In this document: piece by piece, positions 7,396 through 14,290 of the stretch | Layout: every line of letters begins with the position of its first letter | Position numbering within the stretch: position 1 is the first letter of the stretch | From: Calditrichota bacterium | GTDB lineage: Bacteria; Calditrichota; Calditrichia; RBG-13-44-9 | NCBI GenBank assembly: GCA_024276455.1 | Contig: JAJRXE010000006.1 | Span: 1 to 25,589 of the forward strand | Direction of reading: 5' to 3' | DNA length: 25,589 nt | The notes under the pieces: generated by a model | The model's database searches: none | The model's input: the letters and a program-made list of their open reading frames with translations, nothing else | What the model was told of the DNA's origin: nothing | Program-made: the position numbers and the translations under genes

Positions 7396-9102
7396 ATGAG
7401 ACGGAACAGCGATCGAAAATACTGGCTGTGGCTCCTGGGAATCGGAGTGGTGGTGCGTTTCTGGGGAATTACCTACGGATTGCCGGCGGTGTACAATTCC
7501 ACCGAATATTTCATTGCCAAGCAAGCCCTGAGTCTGGGCGCCCGGGGTACCCTGGAACCGCTCTTTTACATTTACCCCACTTTTTACACCTACCTCATCG
7601 CGCTGGTTTTTGGCCTCTATTTTGGACTGGGGCGCTTGCTGGGGCTCTTTGCCAGTCCGGCCGATTTTGCCTTTCTGTTTCTTTCTGATCCCACTTCCTT
7701 TTATCTGTTGGGGCGTTCCCTCAATGCCCTGGCCATGATTGCCGCTTTGCTCATCTTTTACCGCGCCCTGCGTTTTTACCTGGCGGAAAAACCGGCTTTT
7801 CTGCTCAGTCTGCTGTTCTTCCTTAGTACCAATCTTCAATATTTTACCTTCTGGATGGTTCCGGATGCATTCCTCATTTTAGGAACCGTAACGGTGCTCT
7901 ACTTTCTGGCCAAATACCAGCAAAATGACCTCAGCTTTCGGGAATTCCTGTTCGCCTCGCTGGTGTGCGGACTCACCGTTTCCACCAAATACAATGCCGG
8001 TTTTTTAGCGGCAGGCTGGGTGCTGAATTTCCTGGTAGGGAAGCCCCTGCGTCGGCGCACCTGGCGTTTTCGGCGGGCAGGACTGGCCGGCATTTTCGTG
8101 CTCCTGGGGTTCCTGCTGGGTAGTCCCTACTGGTTGCTTAAATTCGGGAGCTTCTGGAATGGTTTTAAAATGATCTGGTCGCAGTCCAGATACAGTTTTG
8201 GGGAGGCGCCCTCCTGGCCTTACCTGTGGGAAGTGCGCCAGCTGCTGGTTAGCGAATGGGGCTTGGGATTGTTGCTGCTGGGACTGCTGCTGCTGGGCTT
8301 CCGCCTCAGGCGGCTGAGCGAAGCGCCGCTTGCCGCGGTGTTTTTACCCACCTTTTTATTGGTGGGTACCTGGCAGAAGAAGGGACTGGACTATCTATTG
8401 GTTATTTTTCCTGCTTTGCTCTTATTTGGTGGAATACTCTGGCAGCGGGTCAAAAGCCGGCGATTAGAACGACTTTTCCCGTATTTTGTAGGCGCTTTGT
8501 TGCTGTTGAATGGTCCGCGGGTGCTGTACCAGAACTTCCTGCACACCCGGGACGACACCCGCCGCCTGGCCAGCCGCTGGATTGTCGAGCAGATTCCAGC
8601 CGGAAGCAAACTTTGCTACGACCATTACCACTACGATCTGGACATCATCGATGTGAACCGCTACCTGCAGTACGGCGCTGGAAGTCGTTATCTTTCTCCA
8701 GCGGTCAAGCGAAAGATTCGGGCCCTGGCAAACGCTCCCAACAATTACCGGTTGATCTCCGCTCGCAAGGTGCTGGAGGAACCCTCTTTGCCTCCCGCCT
8801 TGCGGGAGAAGTACCGTCGCGATCCGTACCTCTGGGAAGCGCTTACCCATCCCCACAAAACTCTGGCAGAGTTGCAAGCTGAAGGGGTGGAATATCTCAT
8901 TGTCAATAGTCAGACTTTCCGGACCTACCTGGAGAACGAACCACCGCCTCCGCAACATCCCCTGCGGGAAGAGTTCCGGCGGGTGCAAACGTTTTACCGG
9001 GGGCTATCTGAACATTTCCGACCGCTGGTCGTATTTAAACCGGATTGGAAGACACCCGGTCCGGAAATTCGGATTTACCGATTAACGGGGGAAAAGCCGT
9101 GA
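7396..9102 (+). CDS. GT39-like (PMT/ArnT type) integral membrane glycosyltransferase
   Basis: A 568-residue protein with about 10-12 hydrophobic helices in residues 10-385 and a soluble C-terminal domain (about 390-568). The N-terminal topology (first helix, then RFWGITYGLPAVY and a periplasmic loop) and segments such as STKYNAGFLA match dolichyl-phosphate-mannose protein mannosyltransferase-like enzymes. These take sugar from a polyprenyl-phosphate donor. The loop where most members have an acidic Asp-Glu pair (HPDE type) here reads YNSTEYF (33-39), keeping the Glu but not the Asp. The ATG is preceded by GAGGCGG. The stop overlaps the DUF72 start (GTGA). Acceptor unknown: protein, lipid or glycan. 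Confidence 0.8.
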   Translation: MRRNSDRKYWLWLLGIGVVVRFWGITYGLPAVYNSTEYFIAKQALSLGARGTLEPLFYIYPTFYTYLIALVFGLYFGLGRLLGLFASPADFAFLFLSDPTSFYLLGRSLNALAMIAALLIFYRALRFYLAEKPAFLLSLLFFLSTNLQYFTFWMVPDAFLILGTVTVLYFLAKYQQNDLSFREFLFASLVCGLTVSTKYNAGFLAAGWVLNFLVGKPLRRRTWRFRRAGLAGIFVLLGFLLGSPYWLLKFGSFWNGFKMIWSQSRYSFGEAPSWPYLWEVRQLLVSEWGLGLLLLGLLLLGFRLRRLSEAPLAAVFLPTFLLVGTWQKKGLDYLLVIFPALLLFGGILWQRVKSRRLERLFPYFVGALLLLNGPRVLYQNFLHTRDDTRRLASRWIVEQIPAGSKLCYDHYHYDLDIIDVNRYLQYGAGSRYLSPAVKRKIRALANAPNNYRLISARKVLEEPSLPPALREKYRRDPYLWEALTHPHKTLAELQAEGVEYLIVNSQTFRTYLENEPPPPQHPLREEFRRVQTFYRGLSEHFRPLVVFKPDWKTPGPEIRIYRLTGEKP

Positions 9103-9896
9103 AATACATCATTGGCACCAGTGGTTACAGCTACGAAGACTGGCGGGGCGTATTCTACCCACTGGATCTTCCCAAAGGGAAGATGCTGGATTTTTACGCC
9201 CAACATTTTAAAGGCGTGGAGATTAACTCCACGTATTACCGGATTCCCCATCCGGCGGTTTTTTACCAGATGGAGCAAAAAACGCCGCCCGATTTTGAAT
9301 TTGTGGTAAAAGTGCATCAGGAAACCACCCATTTGCGCCAGAAAAATCGGGAGTCGCTGGAGGAATTGAAAGAGGCGGTTCGCCCCCTGGTAGAGGCGGG
9401 TAAATTTTCCGGTTTCCTGGCCCAATTTCCCTATTCGTTTAAAAACACCCCGGAGAATCGGGCTTATCTGGCGGAGACCCGGGAACTCACCGGAGATCAC
9501 CCCCTCTTTGTGGAATTTCGGAACTGGACCTGGAATGAGCCGAGTACCTACGATTTTCTCCGCGACCACAACATTAATTACGTCAATGTGGATCAACCTC
9601 GTTTGCGGGGACTGTTACCGCCGCAGGACGTGGTTACCGCTGGCTTCGGGTACGTGCGTTTCCACGGGCGCAATCGGCAGGAATGGTGGTCCGGAACCAA
9701 CGAAACCCGTTACAATTACCTCTACACCCGCCAGGAACTGGAAGACTGGCTCATCTACATCTCCCGGATTCTGAAAAAGGCCCACAAAACCTACCTTTTC
9801 TTCAACAACCATCCTCAGGGAAAAGCCATTCAAAACGCCCGAATGCTGCAGAACATGCTGGAAAACCAGCTGGACATTTTTGAATCGGAGCTGTGA
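9099..9896 (+). CDS. DUF72 (YecE-like) family protein
   Basis: A 265-residue TIM-barrel-type protein. It begins with the family hallmark IGTSGYSYEDWRGVFYP (residues 4-20), then FKGVEINSTYYRIP, FEFVVKVHQETTH and FVEFRNWTW. The family's biochemical role is not settled. I choose the GTG at 9099, which overlaps the previous stop by four bases (GTGA) and has GGGGGA 7 bases upstream. An in-frame ATG at 9045 lies deep inside the previous gene. It closes the forward run that starts at 2374. A weak inverted repeat (GGCAGA 9911-9916 with TCTGCC 9932-9937) lies just after it, without a T-run. Confidence 0.9.
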   Translation: MKYIIGTSGYSYEDWRGVFYPLDLPKGKMLDFYAQHFKGVEINSTYYRIPHPAVFYQMEQKTPPDFEFVVKVHQETTHLRQKNRESLEELKEAVRPLVEAGKFSGFLAQFPYSFKNTPENRAYLAETRELTGDHPLFVEFRNWTWNEPSTYDFLRDHNINYVNVDQPRLRGLLPPQDVVTAGFGYVRFHGRNRQEWWSGTNETRYNYLYTRQELEDWLIYISRILKKAHKTYLFFNNHPQGKAIQNARMLQNMLENQLDIFESEL

Positions 9897-10010
9897 ATCT
9901 TTTGCAGCGTGGCAGAAAATTTTTCAGAATGTCTGCCAATTTGAGCCATGCTTCCTCGGTTGGATTACCGTTTATCTGCAACGGCAGAGGATTAAAAAAA
10001 TCGTATCTAA

Positions 10011-10039
10011 TTGTTATTATTGTGTTTAGAGATTAATGT
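10011..10039 (+). promoter_or_regulatory. Possible sigma-70 promoter of hsp20
   Basis: TTGTTA (10011-10016), 17-bp spacer, TAATGT (10034-10039), with a start near 10046. This matches the spacing of the other housekeeping promoters in the window. No CIRCE element (TTAGCACTC-N9-GAGTGCTAA) is present. Confidence 0.4.
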
Positions 10040-10046
10040 GTTACAG

Positions 10047-10063
10047 TTGGCATGCCAGTTGTA
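10047..10063 (+). promoter_or_regulatory. Sigma-54-like -24/-12 element and dyad upstream of hsp20
   Basis: TTGGCATG-CCAG-TTGTA matches the sigma-54 consensus (Y)TGGCACG-N4-TTGC(A/T) except for C to T at two places. The second of these turns the highly conserved -12 GC into GT. The expected start would be near 10074, still before the ribosome site. The same bases contain the dyad TGGCATGCCA, so the site could instead be an operator. Confidence 0.3.
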
Positions 10064-10102
10064 CAGCTAAAAGGCGGGTCAAAAAAGGAGGAGGGTTGAG
10101 CA

Positions 10103-10555
10103 ATGGCAATCGTACGCTGGCGTCCGATGAGGGATTTGATGAGTCTGCAGGAAGAAATGAATCGTATTTTCGATCGTTTCTTTGGAAATTTGCCGGCCGA
10201 GGATCAGGAAGAAATGGCCGTCAGTGATTGGTACCCGGATGTGGACATTGTGGAAAACAAGGATGAAATTGTGGTGAAGGCGGAATTGCCGGGAATGAAA
10301 AAGGACGACATTCACATTTCTTACAAAGATGGCGTGCTGACTCTGGAAGGCGAGCGTAAAAAGGAAAAGGAAGAAAAGGACGTCAATTACCATCGGATCG
10401 AACGGGTGTACGGAAAATTCTGCCGTTCGTTCCAGCTCCCGACGGTGATTCAGGAAGACAAAATCAATGCGGAATACAAGGATGGCGTGTTGACCATCCA
10501 TCTGCCTAAAGCTGAGGAGGCCAAACCGAAGGAAATTGAGATTAAGGTGAGTTAA
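10103..10555 (+). CDS. Hsp20/alpha-crystallin small heat-shock chaperone
   Basis: A 150-residue small heat-shock protein that holds unfolding proteins for refolding by ATP-driven chaperones. A short N-terminal arm (MRDLMSLQEEMNRIFDRFF) precedes the alpha-crystallin domain (about residues 42-135). The domain contains DIVENKDEIVVKAELPGM, the YKDGVLTLEGER strand and the signature KDGVLTIHLPK. The IEIKV tail supplies the I-x-I/V oligomerisation motif. A very strong AAAGGAGGAGG site precedes the ATG. The gene is monocistronic, with its own terminator. Two candidate promoter elements lie upstream. Confidence 0.95.
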   Translation: MAIVRWRPMRDLMSLQEEMNRIFDRFFGNLPAEDQEEMAVSDWYPDVDIVENKDEIVVKAELPGMKKDDIHISYKDGVLTLEGERKKEKEEKDVNYHRIERVYGKFCRSFQLPTVIQEDKINAEYKDGVLTIHLPKAEEAKPKEIEIKVS

Positions 10556-10584
10556 TCACCAGGAGAGGAGGGAACGCTACACGA

Positions 10585-10607
10585 CCCCGACTTTGTCGGG
10601 GTTTTTT
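10585..10607 (+). terminator. Rho-independent terminator of hsp20
   Basis: CCCCGAC-TTT-GTCGGGG followed by six T. A flanking outer repeat CACGACC (10580-10586) / GGTCGTG (10611-10617) could form a competing longer stem across the T-run. Confidence 0.9.
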
Positions 10608-10958
10608 GTAGGTCGTGCCACAGAGTTTGCTTGCTTCGAAACGGCGAAAGGGGGAGGTTCAATCCACCAATCCGCTTTCGCCGTTCGCTCTTTCGATGAG
10701 ACTGAAACCAGACCGGCTGGTTCTTCCGTGCAGAATCGCGTAATGATTCCTTGCCTTACCAGAAAGTTGAATCGAACCGTTTCTGGGAAAAATGGCTCTT
10801 GGGAAAGGAAAAGTTGTTTACCCACCGGCCGAATGAACCGGCTCGTAACCACCGGGAAAAAAAGCACCTTCCGCTTTTTTCTTGCTTTTTCTCTGCTCAA
10901 TGTAACAATTTAATACCGCTTACGTATTCAATGGGTGCGAACTTTACGGAGGAAAATC
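10608..10958. other. 350-bp spacer with several inverted repeats
   Basis: No credible gene: the open frame at 10593-10913 starts inside the hsp20 terminator and shows no protein-like pattern. Structure is present. An 11-bp perfect inverted repeat AACGGCGAAAG (10640-10650) / CTTTCGCCGTT (10675-10685) encloses 24 bases. A hairpin AACCAG-ACCGG-CTGGTT lies at 10706-10722, and a possible terminator at 10858-10880. It could be a small RNA or the leader of the operon at 10959. Confidence 0.4.
10858..10880. terminator. Possible weak bidirectional terminator
   Basis: AAAAAAGC (10858-10865) pairs with GCTTTTTT (10873-10880) around a 7-base loop. The A-run and T-run would serve either strand. The stem is A/T-rich and weak. 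If active on the plus strand it would end a transcript from 10640-10850 just before the envelope operon. Confidence 0.35.
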
Positions 10959-12518
10959 ATGAAAAAAACGTACCTCTGGTTTTGCACTTTCCTGTTTGTT
11001 TTTCCCCTTCTTATTTTGCCACTTTTTGCCCAATCCGCGCAGACGGACCGGGACGAGATCGTTAAAAGCGCCGAGGAAAAATATTTACGAATCGAAAAGG
11101 ACGAGCAGGTTTTCCGTTTTTTTGATGACACGGTTATTGAAGCGGGTGAGGTGCTCAACGGACACGTGATGCTCATCAACGGCAACTTGAAGGTCCGGGG
11201 TGAAGTGAACGGAGATGTCCTGGTTATTTGGGGCAATGTGGAGGTTTTTAACACCGGCCGGGTGCATGGCAACGTTACCAGTGTGGGCGGCGCGGTGGAA
11301 GTGTACGACAACGGTCAGGTGGACGGCGAGATGCTGCAGACCAATGTGAAAAATCTGATCGGGAAAAATGCTCGAATCACCCGGGAATTCCGTCGTCAGA
11401 TTCGGAGGGATCAGTACGGCACTTTACCGCTGGGTGAAAATGTGAACCGCGTTGTTTTCAAGTACAATCGTGTGGAAGGGATCTTTCTTGGACTTCAGGT
11501 TCCGAAGAAAATGGTACCGGAGGTGGGACATTTCTCATTTTACGGTTTTCTGGGATACGGTTTTGAATCGGCCAAATGGCGGTTCCAGGTCGGGCTGGAC
11601 CGCTGGTTCATCGATCCGCTGGATTATCGTCTGGAGTTGGGATTTGAAATCCACGATTTGACCGACACGAAAGACCTCTGGCGTATTCCTTATTTCGAGA
11701 ACACCCTGGCTGCGCTGTTTCTGCGGGAAGATTTCATGGATTATTTCCGGCGGCAGGGCTACAGCGTGCACGTGAGCCAGAACCTGACCCCCTATCTTCG
11801 GGCAACGGTGGAGTACCGCAATGACGATTACGAAACCATGCCGGTGGGCACCAATTGGTCTTTCTTTGGGGGCAGGAAAAAATTCCGTCCGGCTCTGGTA
11901 CTCGATCCCGCCTTACAGAACATGCGTTCCGTTTACGCCGAGTTGTATTTCGACACCCGCGACGACATTAGTTTTACCACTACCGGTTGGTACGCGCGCC
12001 TCAGTGCCGAAATAACTTCCGATCAGCTGGGCGGCGATTACCGGTTTGAACGCTATCTGGCCGAAGTTCGGCATTTTCTTCCCGTCTCCACCGGAGAAAA
12101 TTTAAATATTCGGGTCATGGCAGGCACCTCGGAGGGGAACTTGCCGGTTCAGAAAGATTTCGAACTGGGCGGCATCAGCACCTTGCGAGGATTTCGCTAC
12201 AAAGAGCTGGTCGGGAATTCCTTCCTGCTGGTGAATCTGGAATACCGCATTCATTCCAAAATTCTGGGCAGCGAAATCCCGGTTTTCGGCGATTGGTTCA
12301 GTTTGGTTTTGTTTGGAGATATTGGAGACGCCTGGCCGGCACCGGGGCATTACCGCTGGGACGAACGCCTGAAAATGGTGACCTGGAAACATCTGAAAAG
12401 CGATGTCGGGATTGCCATTGCCCACCCGGAAGGCCATTACCGGTTGAATATTGCCCGCCGGGTCGATAGCGGAGGGCATGATTTCGTGGTTACCTTCAGG
12501 ATCACCCAACCTTTTTAA
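10959..12518 (+). CDS. Bactofilin-like beta-solenoid fused to an Omp85-type outer-membrane barrel
   Basis: A 519-residue exported protein with a signal peptide at residues 1-24 (LPLFA-Q). Residues about 57-128 are a run of short strands with glycine/asparagine turns (LNGHVMLINGNLKVRGEVNG, GDVLVIWGNVEVF, GNVTSVGGAVEVY), the pattern of bactofilin or polymer-forming beta-solenoids. Residues about 165-519 are aromatic-rich beta strands. GGISTLRGFRY (404-414) carries the (L/V/I)RG(F/Y) loop motif of the Omp85/BamA superfamily, and the C-terminal residue is Phe (ITQPF). No POTRA repeats are visible. I choose ATG 10959 (GGAGGA 5 bases upstream) over one 24 bases earlier. It is the first gene of a three-gene envelope operon, 12 bp before the next. 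Domain calls are by pattern and function is unknown. Confidence 0.75.
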   Translation: MKKTYLWFCTFLFVFPLLILPLFAQSAQTDRDEIVKSAEEKYLRIEKDEQVFRFFDDTVIEAGEVLNGHVMLINGNLKVRGEVNGDVLVIWGNVEVFNTGRVHGNVTSVGGAVEVYDNGQVDGEMLQTNVKNLIGKNARITREFRRQIRRDQYGTLPLGENVNRVVFKYNRVEGIFLGLQVPKKMVPEVGHFSFYGFLGYGFESAKWRFQVGLDRWFIDPLDYRLELGFEIHDLTDTKDLWRIPYFENTLAALFLREDFMDYFRRQGYSVHVSQNLTPYLRATVEYRNDDYETMPVGTNWSFFGGRKKFRPALVLDPALQNMRSVYAELYFDTRDDISFTTTGWYARLSAEITSDQLGGDYRFERYLAEVRHFLPVSTGENLNIRVMAGTSEGNLPVQKDFELGGISTLRGFRYKELVGNSFLLVNLEYRIHSKILGSEIPVFGDWFSLVLFGDIGDAWPAPGHYRWDERLKMVTWKHLKSDVGIAIAHPEGHYRLNIARRVDSGGHDFVVTFRITQPF

Positions 12519-12530
12519 AAGGGAGAGCAA

Positions 12531-14288
12531 ATGAAGGGATTGGTTTTATTCATTGCACTTATTATCTGGGGAAACTTATTGGCACAGGCTGATTCCGCCA
12601 TTTTGTTAAAACCCACCAAATTGGGGGAAATCAAAGTCGTTGGCTTTGTGCTGAATCATCCGCAGCAGATCTCGATCCGGGCGGAAGGAGCCGGAAAACG
12701 AATCCCGGGGAGGGAAATTCGCAGTTTTATGGAGGATCCCGAGCAAATGTTTGCCTATGCCTGGATTCTGGATGCGCAGGATCGCAGTCTGGTGTGGCGT
12801 ATGACGCTGGACAACACCCGCCGGAATTGGCAAACCCGCTACAATCGAAAGTTCGAAGGAGAATTAAAACTTCCTTCCGGAAAGTACGAGGTGTACTATA
12901 GTGCTCGCAAACCGTATTTTCACCTTTACGGCGATGGCTTCTTCAGCCTGGGGCGGTTTCTGGATCGTTTGCTAAGCGACGAATCCTGGCTGGATCGGGA
13001 TCGTAAAAAATGGTTCATTCAAATCAAAGGGGTGGATGAGGTAATTCCGCCGGAAGCGCTGGGAAAATATCACCGGGCCTTAAAAGAGCAAGCGGTGGTT
13101 TCCATTACCGCTTTAAGGAACTCCGAATATCGTCAAAAGGGAATTCGCCTTACTGAAAAAGGGACCTTTCAGATATATGCGCTGGGAGAGGCTTACAAGG
13201 GGGAAGAATTTGACTACGGTTGGATTGTCCGAGCCGGCGATTCGAAGAAAATATGGGAGATGACGGCGGAAAGCGGTAAGTATGCGGGCGGCGCCATTAA
13301 AAACAAAGTCTGGAGGGAGCGAATCACCCTTGAGCCGGGCGAGTACTGGATCTATTTTATTATGGATGATTCGCATGGACCGCACGACTGGAACGCCAAT
13401 CCACCCTACGATCCGGACTTTTGGGGAATCACCCTCACCGGCGTCCCGGGTGAATACCAGCCGCAGAGTGTGACCCGGATTCAAGAAATAGAAGTGGAGC
13501 CTATTGTGTCCTTGAATCGATTGGGAGACAATGAGTTAGTGCAGGCCGGATTTCGGATCGCCCAGGCGGTGAAAATCCGTATCTACGCCCTGGGAGAAGG
13601 GCGGAGAGGTAAAATGTACGATTACGGCTGGATTGTTAACCTGGACACCGGAAAAGAAGTGTGGCGAATGAAATACAACCGCACTCGCTATGCCGGGGGC
13701 GCCCGCAAAAATCGACTGGTGGACGAAGTGATTGAGCTGCCCCGGGGAAGTTACGTGGTTTACTTCCGTACCGATGATTCCCATTCTTACCGGCACTGGA
13801 ATAGTGCCCCACCCTACAATCCCGAACGGTGGGGAATCACCATTTACCCGGCTGATCCCAAATACAGCGAGGGACGGATTGAACCGTTGGAAGATTTGAC
13901 CTCGGAAGAAAATATTCTGGCTCAAATCGTGGAAGTGGAAGACGATATTCGCGTGCAGGAGCGCTTCCAATTAGAACAACCTTCCCGGATCCGCATTTAC
14001 GCCATTGGGGAGGGCGACTGGGGAGAAATGTACGATTATGGGTGGATTGAAAAACAGTTTACCCACGAAAAAGTCTGGATGATGGAGTACGACAAGACCG
14101 TCTGGGCGGGTGGGGCGCGAAAAAATCGCAAAGTGGACGAAGTAATTACCCTGCCGCCCGGTAAATATATTCTCTGTTTCCAGACCGATGGTTCCCATAG
14201 CTTTGCCGATTGGAATGCCGATCCCCCGGATGATCCCGCTCATTATGGAATTACTCTTTATTTAATTCATAAAGGCGAAGGAGAATGA
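12531..14288 (+). CDS. Secreted protein with four tandem copies of an unrecognised domain
   Basis: A 585-residue protein with a signal peptide (1-20, LLAQA-D). The rest is four copies of a ~115-residue unit: about 32-168 (divergent, with an insert rich in Leu/Asp), 189-303, 320-441 and 464-580. The last three share, in order, (I/V)xIYA(L/I)GE, YDYGWI, a VWxM strand, (Y/W)AGGA(R/I)KN, a DExIxLPxGxY strand, DDSH or DGSH, and WNxxPPxDPxxWGIT(L/I). YDYGWI falls at 227 (as FDYGWI), 363 and 501, a period of 136-138 residues. I do not recognise the family. The strand pattern suggests a beta-sandwich, and the invariant Trp/Asp/His could bind ligand or metal. GGGAGAG precedes the ATG. The stop overlaps the next gene. 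Confidence 0.85.
   Translation: MKGLVLFIALIIWGNLLAQADSAILLKPTKLGEIKVVGFVLNHPQQISIRAEGAGKRIPGREIRSFMEDPEQMFAYAWILDAQDRSLVWRMTLDNTRRNWQTRYNRKFEGELKLPSGKYEVYYSARKPYFHLYGDGFFSLGRFLDRLLSDESWLDRDRKKWFIQIKGVDEVIPPEALGKYHRALKEQAVVSITALRNSEYRQKGIRLTEKGTFQIYALGEAYKGEEFDYGWIVRAGDSKKIWEMTAESGKYAGGAIKNKVWRERITLEPGEYWIYFIMDDSHGPHDWNANPPYDPDFWGITLTGVPGEYQPQSVTRIQEIEVEPIVSLNRLGDNELVQAGFRIAQAVKIRIYALGEGRRGKMYDYGWIVNLDTGKEVWRMKYNRTRYAGGARKNRLVDEVIELPRGSYVVYFRTDDSHSYRHWNSAPPYNPERWGITIYPADPKYSEGRIEPLEDLTSEENILAQIVEVEDDIRVQERFQLEQPSRIRIYAIGEGDWGEMYDYGWIEKQFTHEKVWMMEYDKTVWAGGARKNRKVDEVITLPPGKYILCFQTDGSHSFADWNADPPDDPAHYGITLYLIHKGEGE
13095..14270 (+). repeat. Three well-conserved in-frame domain repeats
   Basis: Units at about 13095-13439, 13488-13853 and 13920-14270 encode copies 2 to 4 of the domain described for the host gene. 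Protein identity is clearly higher than DNA identity, so the duplication is old and under selection. Copy 1 (about 12624-13034) is divergent. Confidence 0.75.
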
Positions 14289-14290
14289 TC

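Noticed and set aside
7024..7839. 271-codon minus-strand open frame
   Set aside because: Antisense across the GT4/GT39 junction; low-complexity Gln/Lys/Pro composition.
10593..10913. 106-codon open frame after hsp20
   Set aside because: Begins inside the hsp20 terminator hairpin, has no ribosome site and covers the inverted repeats.
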